Positions 49,476 through 58,182 of a DNA stretch of 64,000 nt are shown piece after piece (within the stretch, counting starts at the first letter, position 1; the number at the start of each line of letters is the position of its first letter). Below the pieces are notes generated by a model. It had not been told where the DNA came from and searched no databases. It was given only the letters and a program-made list of their open reading frames with translations. Both the position numbers and the translations under genes were made by a program. This stretch comes from Yeosuana sp043876835 (GTDB taxonomy: Bacteria > Bacteroidota > Bacteroidia > Flavobacteriales > Flavobacteriaceae), in the NCBI RefSeq assembly GCF_043876835.1, contig NZ_JBAWJZ010000004.1, positions 248,001 to 312,000 on the forward strand, written 5' to 3'.

Positions 49476-50732
49476 CTACAAATTTTTATTAGGTAATTTC
49501 TCCAGTCTTTCAACCAATTTACCTACGGTTAAACCTTGGACAATAATTGAAAAAATAACCACTATATAGGTAATTACCAAAAAAAGATCTCTGTGCATTT
49601 CTTGGGTTAAACCTAATGCCAATGCTATAGAAATACCACCGCGTAAACCTCCCCAGGTCATAATAAGATTGGTATAGGGAACAAAATCAAGTTTCTTTTT
49701 AAAGAAATTAATTGGCATCATTAAAGAAGCATAGCGACATATTAAAATAACAGGGATGGCTAATAACCCGGCAATAATATAATTTCCTTCAAATACCAAT
49801 ACTAACATTTCCATTCCAATAAGTACAAAAAGTATGGTATTGAGTAAAATATCTATAAGTTCCCAAAATTTATCTACATACGTTTCTGTAGTGTCAGACA
49901 TGGCATTAGCGCGCACGGTATCGTTACCTACAAAAAGACCAGCAGCAACCATCGCTAATGGTGCCGAAAGATGTAATTTTTGTGCAATGGCAGTGCCTAC
50001 CATAACTGTTGCCAGTGTGATAATAACTTCAATATCATAATCATCAATAGACTTTAACAATCTATAGGTTACCCATCCTAAAAGTAGACCTAAAGCTATT
50101 CCACCAATAACCTCTTGGCCAAATAGTTTAAGAACATCACTTACTTCAATATTTTGGTTACCAAAAGAAGCAATCTGGAATAAAGTAAGAAAAACCACGA
50201 CGCCTATGCCATCATTAAAAAGCGATTCACCCACAATTTTTGTCTCAAGCTTTTTTGGAACCCCCGCTTTTTTAAGAATGCCTAGTACCGCTATTGGATC
50301 TGTGGGCGAAATTAAAGCACCAAATAGCAAACAAAAAATATAGTTAACGTCAAGTCCTAACCATTTAAGAATAAAGAACATGGTGGTTCCAACTAAAAAA
50401 GTGGAGATCAAAACGCCTAATGTAGAAAACACTAAAACGGGCCATCTTTGTATCTTTAACTGCTCAAAATTAGTATGTAAAGCACCGGCAAACAGAAGAA
50501 AGCTAAGCATAATATCTAAGAGAACGCTTTTAAAATTAATCTGATTAATCATGAATTTTTCAGCATCTAGGAGTCTAGTGTCAAAATAACTCAATGCAAA
50601 AATGGCTAAGGTAAACAGGATTGTGATGACCATCAATCCAATACTATTAGGGAATTTTAAAAACCGGACATTGATATACCCGAATGTAGCTGATAAAGCA
50701 ATAAGAATAGTAATGATAAAAAAGTAGTCCAT
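49476..50732 (-). CDS. Na+/H+ antiporter of the CPA1 (NhaP/SynNhaP) type
   Basis: 418 residues, about 12 membrane segments. Ion-binding motifs SPTDPIAVLGILKK (TM5 region, about 145-158) and GESLFNDGIGVVVF (TM6 region, about 170-183) are intact, as is the conserved TWGGLRGGISIALAL near 350. It lacks a long cytosolic C-terminal domain. Predicted to exchange protons for sodium or another monovalent cation, fitting a marine or saline lifestyle. Confidence 0.93.
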   Translation of the reverse strand: MDYFFIITILIALSATFGYINVRFLKFPNSIGLMVITILFTLAIFALSYFDTRLLDAEKFMINQINFKSVLLDIMLSFLLFAGALHTNFEQLKIQRWPVLVFSTLGVLISTFLVGTTMFFILKWLGLDVNYIFCLLFGALISPTDPIAVLGILKKAGVPKKLETKIVGESLFNDGIGVVVFLTLFQIASFGNQNIEVSDVLKLFGQEVIGGIALGLLLGWVTYRLLKSIDDYDIEVIITLATVMVGTAIAQKLHLSAPLAMVAAGLFVGNDTVRANAMSDTTETYVDKFWELIDILLNTILFVLIGMEMLVLVFEGNYIIAGLLAIPVILICRYASLMMPINFFKKKLDFVPYTNLIMTWGGLRGGISIALALGLTQEMHRDLFLVITYIVVIFSIIVQGLTVGKLVERLEKLPNKNL

Positions 50733-50756
50733 GAAATTAGTTATTTTTTAAAAATA

Positions 50757-50789
50757 CAAAAAAACCCTCTAAATTTCTTTAAAGGGTTT
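50757..50789 (-). terminator. Terminator of the tmRNA gene
   Basis: On the minus strand AAACCCTTTAAA (50789-50778) pairs with TTTAGAGGGTTT (50773-50762), one G-T pair, loop GAAA, followed by a T run toward 50757. Confidence 0.85.
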
Positions 50790-50799
50790 ATGGTTTAAG

Positions 50800-51188
50800 T
50801 GGAGCCGGAGAGAATCGAACTCTCGTCCAAACAAGTAACCAAAAGGCTTTCTACACGTTTAGTTTTTTCATGGTTTTCATTTGCAAGCTGATTAAAAACA
50901 CTCTACTTGCAACTTAGCTTTTTAGTTTCAAAAGGGCATCAAAGCACTACCCAATCTATGTTAACTTTTACGATGCCTCTATACAGACCGCCGCTAACCA
51001 AGGCTTTCTAGAGACATTTAGCTCTCCTACCTAGTAGGACGAGGCTCATCTTACTTTATTCAGATTAAGCAGCTAAAGCGTAGTTATTCTCGCCGTTTAA
51101 ATTTTGACCTAGCCTTTTACGTGTTTCAAAGTCATTACACGACGTGCTTACAATTTAATTAATCTCGCTGTCAAAACCAGTCGACCCC
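50800..51188 (-). ncRNA. ssrA: Transfer-messenger RNA
   Basis: Rescues stalled ribosomes by tagging nascent chains. The 5' end GGGGTCG (51188-51182) pairs with CGGCTCC (50807-50801) as the tRNA-like acceptor stem, with discriminator A at 50800 and no encoded CCA. The T arm GGACGAGAGTTCGATTCTC is directly before it, and the 5' side reads GACTGGTTTTGACAGCG, as in other tmRNAs. The tag frame (51094-51065) encodes GENNYALAA followed by TAA, the typical flavobacterial tag. About 389 nt. Confidence 0.95.
51065..51094 (-). other. tmRNA tag-peptide frame
   Basis: Ten codons GGC to TAA within ssrA encoding GENNYALAA-stop. The Ala-Leu-Ala-Ala end is the degron recognised by ClpXP and related proteases. 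Confidence 0.9.
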
Positions 51189-51287
51189 ATTAATTATTGT
51201 ATTTGGGCGTTACCCTAAAGGGTCAGGCTTTCAGCTGTATCTTTTGCTTTTGCAAAAGGATGTCGCTTTAATCCTTAACGCGGATTG
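51189..51287 (-). promoter_or_regulatory. Structured 5' leader of pre-tmRNA
   Basis: Between the promoter and mature 5' end lie about 93 transcribed bases with several inverted repeats: AAGGAT/ATCCTT (51256-51276), CTTTTG/CAAAAG near 51241-51258 and ACCCT/AGGGT (51212-51223). RNase P would remove it to form the mature tmRNA. Confidence 0.45.
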
Positions 51288-51321
51288 CAAAGGTATCAAA
51301 AAGTTTGTATAACCATTCAAA
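51288..51321 (-). promoter_or_regulatory. Promoter of ssrA
   Basis: Minus-strand TACCTTTG (51295-51288) with TTTG (51321-51318) 22 bases upstream, within the Bacteroidota spacing range. Confidence 0.75.
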
Positions 51322-51389
51322 ACCTTTTACATTAGTACAAAATTTATACCAATTAATAGGTTGGCAGTTAATTAAAAAATTCATTACAT

Positions 51390-52598
51390 ATGGGCATTAA
51401 ATTTGCAATCATTAAAGAACGCAAAACTCCACCAGACAGACGTGTTGTTTTGTCACCATCAAAATTATTACAAGCTAAACAACAATTTCCAGAAGCTGTT
51501 TTTAAAGTGGAGTCGAGTGATATTCGAGTATTTAAAGACAATTCGTATCAAAAGGCAAATTTTGAAGTGGTTAACGATGTGAGTGATTGTGATGTAATGA
51601 TAGGAGTTAAGGAAGTTCCAATAGATAACCTTATTCCAAATAAAAAATACTTTTTCTTTTCACATACCATAAAAAAACAGCCTTACAATAGAAAATTGTT
51701 GCGAGCCGTTTTAGAAAAAAATATAGAGCTTTATGATCATGAAACGATAGTGAACCAAAAAGGGTTTCGATTAATTGGCTTTGGTCGGTATGCTGGTATT
51801 GTTGGTACATATAATGGTTTTAGAACATGGGGCTTAAAATTTAATTCCTGGTCATTGCCAAAGGCTGAAACATTACATGACCAAAAGGCATTAATAGATG
51901 AATTAAATAATATTTCTGTTCCAAATATTAAAATACTTCTTACAGGCAACGGTAAAGTGGCGCATGGCGCTCAGGAAATGCTGGATGCTATGCACATTAA
52001 AAAAGTGCCGGTTAATGATTATTTGAATACTGTTTTTAATGGACCTGTATATTGTATAATTGATGTATTGGATTACAATAAACGAAAAGACGGTCGAGTG
52101 ATTGATATGTTTGATTTTTTTGATAATCCCCAAGATTATGAATCTGATTTTATACGTTTTACTAAAGTAACCGATTATTATATTTCAGGACATTTTTACG
52201 GAAATGGAGCACCAAAATTTTTTACAAAGGAAGATGTGAAATCATCAGATTTTAACATTAAAGTTGTGGCCGATATTAGTTGTGATGTTGATGGTCCAAT
52301 TGCAACAACCATTAGAGCTTCAACTATTGCAGAACCCATTTACGGTTACAATCCACAAACAGGAGAGGAAATTGATTATAAAGATGAAAAAGCTATAGCT
52401 GTCATGGCAGTTGATAATTTACCTTGTGAGCTTCCAAAAGATGCAAGTGAAGGCTTTGGAGATCAATTTTTACAACATGTTATTCCGGCTTTTTTCAATA
52501 ATGATGCAGATGGAATTTTGCAACGAGCCAAAATAACTGAAAAAGGAAAACTTACAGAACGTTTTGCTTATTTGCAAGATTATGTGGATGGGTTATAA
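51390..52598 (+). CDS. NAD(P)-dependent oxidoreductase of the alanine/saccharopine dehydrogenase family
   Basis: 402 residues. The N-terminal domain (KFAIIKERKTPPDRRVVLSP) matches the alanine dehydrogenase/PNT N-terminal fold, and ILLTGNGKVAHGAQEMLDAM is the dinucleotide-binding Rossmann motif near 190. The C-terminal part has VVADISCDVDGPIATTIRAS, as in lysine-forming saccharopine dehydrogenases (LYS1-like). Substrate is uncertain. Divergent from ssrA; followed by a DUF1801 gene after 26 bases. Confidence 0.82.
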   Translation: MGIKFAIIKERKTPPDRRVVLSPSKLLQAKQQFPEAVFKVESSDIRVFKDNSYQKANFEVVNDVSDCDVMIGVKEVPIDNLIPNKKYFFFSHTIKKQPYNRKLLRAVLEKNIELYDHETIVNQKGFRLIGFGRYAGIVGTYNGFRTWGLKFNSWSLPKAETLHDQKALIDELNNISVPNIKILLTGNGKVAHGAQEMLDAMHIKKVPVNDYLNTVFNGPVYCIIDVLDYNKRKDGRVIDMFDFFDNPQDYESDFIRFTKVTDYYISGHFYGNGAPKFFTKEDVKSSDFNIKVVADISCDVDGPIATTIRASTIAEPIYGYNPQTGEEIDYKDEKAIAVMAVDNLPCELPKDASEGFGDQFLQHVIPAFFNNDADGILQRAKITEKGKLTERFAYLQDYVDGL

Positions 52599-52624
52599 GT
52601 TTTTTAGATAATAAAAAAAGTATT

Positions 52625-53002
52625 ATGAAACCCGTAGAGCAATATTTTCTTAATCAAAAAGAGCCATATCAATCCATCATGCTTTTTGTTAGAGGAATTA
52701 TTTTACACACACTTCCAGAGGTTGAAGAACGATATAGTTATACCATCCCGTTTTATAATTGTTACAAAAAACCAATGCTCTATTTAAATGTTTTAAAAGG
52801 AACAAATTATGTAGACGTTGCTTTTGTACAGGGAATTTTGTTGGAAAAAGACTTTCCTGTTTTAAAAAACAACCATAAGCGTAAGCAAGTACGGTCTATT
52901 CAATTAAAGACCATAGAAGAGTTAGACTATGATGATTTTGTAAAACTACTACATGCCGCTTCTAATTTACTGAGCAAAAGTAAAAGAGCGTGGTTTGTTT
53001 AA
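52625..53002 (+). CDS. DUF1801-domain protein
   Basis: 125 residues, one YdhG/DUF1801 domain: VRGIILHTLPEVEERYSYTIPFYNCYKKPMLYLN. Small cytosolic fold of unknown biochemical role. Its stop codon overlaps the end of the convergent barrel-protein gene by four bases. Confidence 0.85.
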   Translation: MKPVEQYFLNQKEPYQSIMLFVRGIILHTLPEVEERYSYTIPFYNCYKKPMLYLNVLKGTNYVDVAFVQGILLEKDFPVLKNNHKRKQVRSIQLKTIEELDYDDFVKLLHAASNLLSKSKRAWFV

Positions 53003-53859
53003 ATTCTAAAGATACCTCCAATAGATAAAATCCGTTGTAAATAAAAGAAATGTTGCGAAGCACTTTCTGCAGTATTACTTGTTGTCCTGATGTCGGGCAT
53101 ATTAATATAGCCACCTTTTAAATCTGCTTCAATAAAGAAATGCTTGAAAAAAGTTAGATTAAGCCCCGTGTTTATAGAAATTCCGTAACCTGCTAAATGA
53201 AATTCATCATATCTATCCTTTTGAAGTAGTGTTGTGTTAGTTTTTGGATATAAAATTCCACCGCCTAAACCTTCGGTGAAATTAACTTGAAATTTATCGG
53301 TGTTCTGAATATGGAAAATAGAAGAAATGTCATCTACTCTTGCAAACTCTAAATACACATAATTTAAACCATTTGTGTGTTCAAATTTTAAAAAATCTTC
53401 AGAAACCAAAAATTGTTCATTGTTGTAAACACCATTATATACTGATCCTGGTTCTGTATCTGGTAAATCTATATAGCCTTCTAATCTTCTTGATTCATTT
53501 CGATACATAACATATTTCATATGATCTATACCAAAAGAAATAGCATATTTATCAGAAATGAAATAACCCATTTTTACATTTGTTTGAGGGATAGTTATTC
53601 TAGTTGGATTTATATAATCAACATGCCAACCTTTAGGTTTATCGTGAGCAGTTGCATCTTTAATAGTGAAATTATAATCTTCTCCTTTAAACGTAATATC
53701 AGATTTTGTATAAGATTCCCTGTTTCCTCCCCAACTAACAAAAAACTGCCCTTTTTTATTTTCTGTGTATTTTGATTGTGTTGATTTTTGTGCCGAAATG
53801 TTACAAGAAAACAAAAGGGACGCTATACCCAAAATAGGTCTAAAGTAGAAATTGTTCAT
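52999..53859 (-). CDS. Predicted outer-membrane beta-barrel protein
   Basis: 286 residues. Signal peptide ending near SCNISAQ (residue 24). The rest alternates short polar and aromatic strands (KMGYFISDKYAISFGIDHM, FHLAGYGISINTGLNLTFF, FFIEADLKGGYINM) and ends IGGIFRI, with a hydrophobic or aromatic C-terminal strand as expected for an outer-membrane barrel. No specific function. Twelve bases downstream of kdsA on the same strand, so it may be cotranscribed with it. Confidence 0.75.
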   Translation of the reverse strand: MNNFYFRPILGIASLLFSCNISAQKSTQSKYTENKKGQFFVSWGGNRESYTKSDITFKGEDYNFTIKDATAHDKPKGWHVDYINPTRITIPQTNVKMGYFISDKYAISFGIDHMKYVMYRNESRRLEGYIDLPDTEPGSVYNGVYNNEQFLVSEDFLKFEHTNGLNYVYLEFARVDDISSIFHIQNTDKFQVNFTEGLGGGILYPKTNTTLLQKDRYDEFHLAGYGISINTGLNLTFFKHFFIEADLKGGYINMPDIRTTSNTAESASQHFFYLQRILSIGGIFRI

Positions 53860-53871
53860 GTTTTTAATGAA

Positions 53872-54690
53872 TTAAAGGGTGTTAATGGTTTTTCTGATGG
53901 CCACCAAATTGGTTAATAACTTTTCTAAATAATCTAAATGAAGCATGTTAGCTCCATCACTTTTGGCATGTGCCGGGTCAAAATGAGTTTCAATAAATAA
54001 ACCATCAACGTTATTTACTACACCTGCTCTTGCAATGGTTTCTATCATGTCTGGTCTTCCGCCAGTAACACCACTTGTTTGGTTAGGTTGTTGAAGCGAA
54101 TGGGTTACATCAAGAATGGTTGGGGCAAAAGCTCTCATGGTTGGAATTCCCCTAAAGTCAACTATCATGTCTTGGTAGCCAAACATGGTGCCTCTGTCGG
54201 TTATCCAAGCTTTATCGTTGCCAGCATCTTTTACTTTTTGTACAGCATGTTTCATGCTTTCAGGACTCATAAATTGTCCTTTTTTCAAATTAACTACTTT
54301 TCCTGTTTCAGCAGCTGCGACAACTAAATCGGTTTGACGAACTAAAAAGGCAGGGATTTGCAATACATCAACATACTGAGCAGCCAATTTTGCATCAGAT
54401 ATTTCATGAATATCAGTAACGGTAGGAACATCAAAAGTTTCAGATACTTTTTTAAGTATTTTCAAAGCTTTTTCGTCTCCAATACCTGTAAAGCTATCAA
54501 TTCTGCTTCTGTTTGCTTTTTTGAAACTACCTTTAAAAACGTAAGGAATTTGAAGTGAATCGGTAATCTTAACAACTTTTTCGGCTATTCTTAATGCCAT
54601 GTCTTCTCCTTCAATGGCACATGGGCCACACAACAAGAAAAAGTTGTTTGAATCTGTATATTTAAGTTTAGGAATATCGTTAAGAGTCAT
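53872..54690 (-). CDS. kdsA: 3-deoxy-8-phosphooctulonate synthase
   Basis: Makes KDO-8-phosphate from arabinose 5-phosphate and PEP for the LPS inner core. 272 residues; FFLLCGPCAIEGEDMALRIAEK, KGSFKKANRSRIDSFTGIG (PEP and A5P loops), TDIHEISDAKLAAQYVDVLQIPAFLVRQTDLV, WITDRGTMFGY and ETHFDPAHAKSDGANMLHLD are all present in family order. A possible own -7 element TAACTTTG is at 54717-54710. Confidence 0.96.
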   Translation of the reverse strand: MTLNDIPKLKYTDSNNFFLLCGPCAIEGEDMALRIAEKVVKITDSLQIPYVFKGSFKKANRSRIDSFTGIGDEKALKILKKVSETFDVPTVTDIHEISDAKLAAQYVDVLQIPAFLVRQTDLVVAAAETGKVVNLKKGQFMSPESMKHAVQKVKDAGNDKAWITDRGTMFGYQDMIVDFRGIPTMRAFAPTILDVTHSLQQPNQTSGVTGGRPDMIETIARAGVVNNVDGLFIETHFDPAHAKSDGANMLHLDYLEKLLTNLVAIRKTINTL

Positions 54691-54722
54691 AATTTCACAT
54701 TTAAAAATGCAAAGTTACATAT

Positions 54723-55085
54723 TTAAAAGCTTCTATGTATACTATTTCTTAATATCCATAATGCCATGATAAAATTTGAAAAAACAAAAATTCCTCCATA
54801 TATTATAAAATCATTGAAAGTCAAACTAAAAGAAGAAATTTTTAGGGCATCAAAAAGGTAGGCTAAAATTAAATAGGAAGATAGGCACACAAAAGTAATA
54901 CCTAAGATAAAATTGAGTTTTTTATTTGGCTTAACAATTTGCCATAAAAAAGGGATGCCTAATAAAAGGATTGGATAGGCGGTTATACCATTACTTTTGT
55001 TAATATCTGTAAACCAATAAGCTACAATACTGATAAAATATAGGTAAGGAATAAATTTTGTATATTGATTGATAAATTTCATCAT
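54723..55085 (-). CDS. YhhN-like or other small membrane protein, unknown function
   Basis: 120 residues with four hydrophobic segments; YPILLLGIPFLWQIVKP, NFILGITFVCLSSYLILAYLF and FIIYGGIFVFSNFIMALWILR are clearly membrane spanning. No motif allows a functional call; a YhhN relation is only suggested by topology. It ends 32 bases before the kdsA start on the same strand. The start may be the first or second Met. Confidence 0.5.
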   Translation of the reverse strand: MMKFINQYTKFIPYLYFISIVAYWFTDINKSNGITAYPILLLGIPFLWQIVKPNKKLNFILGITFVCLSSYLILAYLFDALKISSFSLTFNDFIIYGGIFVFSNFIMALWILRNSIHRSF

Positions 55086-55150
55086 AAACTTTTTATTATA
55101 AACGAAATTAAAAAACCTATATTATTTTTTGTTTTTAATTATAACATAAG

Positions 55151-55183
55151 TTTAACGTATTTACAAAATATAACGTACCTTTG
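55151..55183 (+). promoter_or_regulatory. Promoter of typA
   Basis: TTTA (55151-55154, one mismatch to TTTG) and TACCTTTG (55176-55183), 21 bases apart, 23 bases before the ATG. Confidence 0.6.
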
Positions 55184-55206
55184 CGCGCTTAAAAAAGGGC
55201 ACCATT

Positions 55207-57006
55207 ATGGCTAATATAAAAAATATTGCAATCATTGCACACGTAGATCACGGGAAAACAACCTTAGTTGATAAAATTATGTACCACTGTCATTTATTTC
55301 GTGACAATGAAAATACTGGTGATTTAATTCTTGATAATAATGATTTAGAACGTGAGCGTGGTATTACAATTACATCAAAAAACGTGTCTGTGATTTATAA
55401 GAACACTAAAATCAATATTATTGATACTCCTGGTCACGCCGATTTTGGTGGAGAGGTAGAAAGAGTATTAAATATGGCTGATGGTGTTTTACTATTAGTT
55501 GATGCCTTTGAAGGGCCTATGCCACAAACTCGTTTTGTTTTGCAAAAAGCCATTGATTTAGGTTTAAAGCCATGTGTTGTTATTAATAAAGTAGATAAGG
55601 AAAACTGTACACCAGAAGAAGTACATGAATCTGTTTTTGATTTAATGTTTGAATTAGGTGCAGAAGAGTGGCAGTTGGATTTCCCTACTGTTTATGGTTC
55701 AGCTAAACAAAACTGGATGAGTGATGATTGGAAAAATCCAACCACTACTATTGAGCCATTGTTAGATATGGTTATTGATCATATCCCTTCTCCTAAAATT
55801 TCAGAAGGGACAACACAAATGTTGATTACTTCACTGGATTATTCATCATTTACAGGTAGAATTGCTATTGGTCGTTTACAACGTGGTGAACTAAAAACAG
55901 GAATGAACATTTCCTTAGTAAAAAGAGATGGTAAAGTAACTAAATCTAAAATTAAAGAGCTTCATATTTTTGAAGGTATAGGTCGTAAAAAAGTTGAAAG
56001 TGTTCAAGCGGGAGATATTTGTGCATTAGTAGGTTTAGAAGGATTTGAAATTGGCGATACAGTTGCTGATTTTGAAAACCCTGAAGCTTTAAAAACGATA
56101 GCTATAGATGAGCCAACAATGAGCATGTTATTTACTATTAATGATTCTCCATTTTTTGGTAAAGACGGAAAATTTGTAACATCTCGTCATATAAAAGATA
56201 GATTAAATAAAGAACTTGAAAAAAACCTAGCATTACGTTTAAGTGAAACTGATAGCGCTGATAAATTTTTAGTTTTTGGTAGAGGCGTATTGCATTTGTC
56301 AGTATTAATAGAAACGATGCGTAGAGAAGGTTATGAACTTCAAATTGGTCAACCTCAAGTAATTATAAAGGAAGTTGATGGTGTAAAGTGTGAGCCAATT
56401 GAAGAAATGACTATTGATTTACCCGAAGAAGTATCTGGTAAAGCTATTGAAATGGTATCTATGCGTAAAGGTGAAATGCTAAGCATGGAAGCTAAAGGCG
56501 AACGTATGATTTGTAAATTTATGATACCATCAAGAGGTATTATTGGATTGCGTAATCAATTGTTAACAGCTACTGCTGGTGAGGCTATTATGGCACACCG
56601 TTTTAAAGAATATCAACCATTAAAAGGAGGTATTCCTGAACGCCAAAATGGAAGTTTGGTTTCTATGGAGAAAGGTCAGGCTATTCCTTATTCAATTGAT
56701 AAATTACAAGATAGAGGTAAGTTTTTTGTGGATCCGGGAGAAGATATTTACGAAGGTCAGGTTATTGGAGAAAACTCTCGTGGTGATGATATGACTGTGA
56801 ATGTTACTAAAACAAAAAAATTAAGTAACGTACGTTCTTCAGGAGCAGATGATAAAGCCAGAATTGTACCAGCTATTAAATTTTCATTAGAGGAAGCTTT
56901 GGAATATATTCAAAAGGATGAATATGTTGAAGTAACTCCAAAGTACTTACGTTTACGTAAAATTTACTTAACAGAAGTTGAAAGAAAGCGTAACAAAGCG
57001 ATTTAA
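55207..57006 (+). CDS. typA: Ribosome-associated GTPase TypA/BipA
   Basis: Translational GTPase linked to 50S assembly and stress or cold growth. 599 residues; G1 AHVDHGKTTLVD (about 10-21), G2 ERGITITSKN, G3 DTPGHADFGGEVER, G4 NKVDKE, then domains II, III and V and the TypA-specific C-terminal domain (SRGIIGLRNQLLTATAGEAIM and later KLSNVRSSGADD). Nine bases before a PnuC-like gene. Confidence 0.96.
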   Translation: MANIKNIAIIAHVDHGKTTLVDKIMYHCHLFRDNENTGDLILDNNDLERERGITITSKNVSVIYKNTKINIIDTPGHADFGGEVERVLNMADGVLLLVDAFEGPMPQTRFVLQKAIDLGLKPCVVINKVDKENCTPEEVHESVFDLMFELGAEEWQLDFPTVYGSAKQNWMSDDWKNPTTTIEPLLDMVIDHIPSPKISEGTTQMLITSLDYSSFTGRIAIGRLQRGELKTGMNISLVKRDGKVTKSKIKELHIFEGIGRKKVESVQAGDICALVGLEGFEIGDTVADFENPEALKTIAIDEPTMSMLFTINDSPFFGKDGKFVTSRHIKDRLNKELEKNLALRLSETDSADKFLVFGRGVLHLSVLIETMRREGYELQIGQPQVIIKEVDGVKCEPIEEMTIDLPEEVSGKAIEMVSMRKGEMLSMEAKGERMICKFMIPSRGIIGLRNQLLTATAGEAIMAHRFKEYQPLKGGIPERQNGSLVSMEKGQAIPYSIDKLQDRGKFFVDPGEDIYEGQVIGENSRGDDMTVNVTKTKKLSNVRSSGADDKARIVPAIKFSLEEALEYIQKDEYVEVTPKYLRLRKIYLTEVERKRNKAI

Positions 57007-57015
57007 AATTTTAAT

Positions 57016-57780
57016 TTGCAAAAAACTGAAAATGTTCTTTTAAGAAGAATTGTTCACTCAAAATATATAGATATTGTGGGTGTTATTTTAGTTTTAAGTA
57101 TATGTATTTATAATGGTTTTCTGGAAACCGTATATTATCAAGGAGGAATTCAATTTGGAATTCCTCTTTCTAATTTCACGGAATATATTTCAAAAGGAGC
57201 ATTTCCTATCGGGTTTCTTTCAACAATTGGAGCTATTGTATCTTTATTAGCAGCTAGAATGATAGTAAAGCAACAAAATTTAGGAAATTTAATAGGTGTT
57301 TTTACAACAATCAATTCTGGGATTATTGATTATTTATTTGGAAATCGTTCTGCAATAATAACGTATCCGTTAACTTTTATAATAGCCATTATAGCCACAA
57401 AAAAATGGCATTATGGGGAGCGTATAAAAAAAGCAGACGCTACTTATTTTTTGCTGATAATAGCTGCTTTTATTGTTTCTTATAGTCTTGTATGGTTTGG
57501 ATTTTATCTTTTTGGAACAACAATTAAGAATGAATTTTTCAAGCATACTGTAGCAATTATTTTTGGAATTTCGTTAGTTGGAAATATTAGTACCGCTTTT
57601 AAATATGAGCAAACATTTTTAACATGGTCTTTTTATAATATTGCTCAAATTTTAAAAAATGTAATTCAAGGAAATTTAGCAAATGTTATAAAGCATTTGT
57701 TTTATCTTGTAAATGCTATTTTAACGTTTTTTGATTGGAAGTTGAATGGCGATTTAAAACTAGAAAAAGTAACAATTTAA
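57016..57780 (+). CDS. PnuC-like membrane transporter
   Basis: 254 residues from a TTG start at 57016, nine bases after typA. Seven or so membrane segments. The C-terminal WSFYNIAQILKNVIQGNLANVIKHLFYLVNAILTFFDWK is like the conserved WxxYN...NxxxxK...FYLxN block of PnuC vitamin (nicotinamide riboside) transporters; SRSAIITYPLTFI-like GNRSAIITYPLTFII in the middle also fits. Substrate uncertain because nicotinamide-salvage genes are not adjacent. A YgjV-like gene follows immediately. Confidence 0.75.
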   Translation: MQKTENVLLRRIVHSKYIDIVGVILVLSICIYNGFLETVYYQGGIQFGIPLSNFTEYISKGAFPIGFLSTIGAIVSLLAARMIVKQQNLGNLIGVFTTINSGIIDYLFGNRSAIITYPLTFIIAIIATKKWHYGERIKKADATYFLLIIAAFIVSYSLVWFGFYLFGTTIKNEFFKHTVAIIFGISLVGNISTAFKYEQTFLTWSFYNIAQILKNVIQGNLANVIKHLFYLVNAILTFFDWKLNGDLKLEKVTI

Positions 57781-57782
57781 GT

Positions 57783-58016
57783 ATGGAAATATTAGTAATC
57801 TCTATTTCAGAATGGGTTGGTTATTTGGCAATGGCCACTGTGTTAATATCATTTTTAATGAAATCAGTTATCAAATTACGTATAGTGAATTCTATTGGTT
57901 GCTTGTTTTTTGTAATTTATGGGTTTATGCTTCAACCATTTTCTAAGCCAATTATTATAACCAACAGTATTATTTTTGCTATTAACATTTATTACTTATT
58001 TTTTAAGAAAAATTAG
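57783..58016 (+). CDS. YgjV-like small membrane protein
   Basis: 77 residues from the ATG at 57783, three bases after the previous stop; an earlier ATG at 57735 would run inside the PnuC-like gene. Three hydrophobic segments: EWVGYLAMATVLISFLM, LRIVNSIGCLFFVIYGF and PIIITNSIIFAINIYYLF. This matches the YgjV/Imp family, which is distantly related to PnuC-like folds (SWEET/MtN3-type halves). Often mislabelled in databases as uroporphyrinogen decarboxylase. Confidence 0.75.
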   Translation: MEILVISISEWVGYLAMATVLISFLMKSVIKLRIVNSIGCLFFVIYGFMLQPFSKPIIITNSIIFAINIYYLFFKKN

Positions 58017-58082
58017 ATTACTTTATTTTTCAAAATCTACTGCCTAATTCTTTTTTCAGGATAGTAGCTTTAAATGATTTTG

Positions 58083-58090
58083 TATATTTG
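58083..58090 (+). promoter_or_regulatory. Possible -7 element of the polysaccharide cluster
   Basis: TATATTTG, exact TAnnTTTG match, 92 bases upstream of the first flippase gene. No -33 match. Confidence 0.4.
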
Positions 58091-58182
58091 AGCCAATTGA
58101 AATAGCTGGAAATTTGATAAAGTTTTACAATTTTTATTATAAATCTCTGTTATTTCATACACTAACAAATACTTTATATTAA

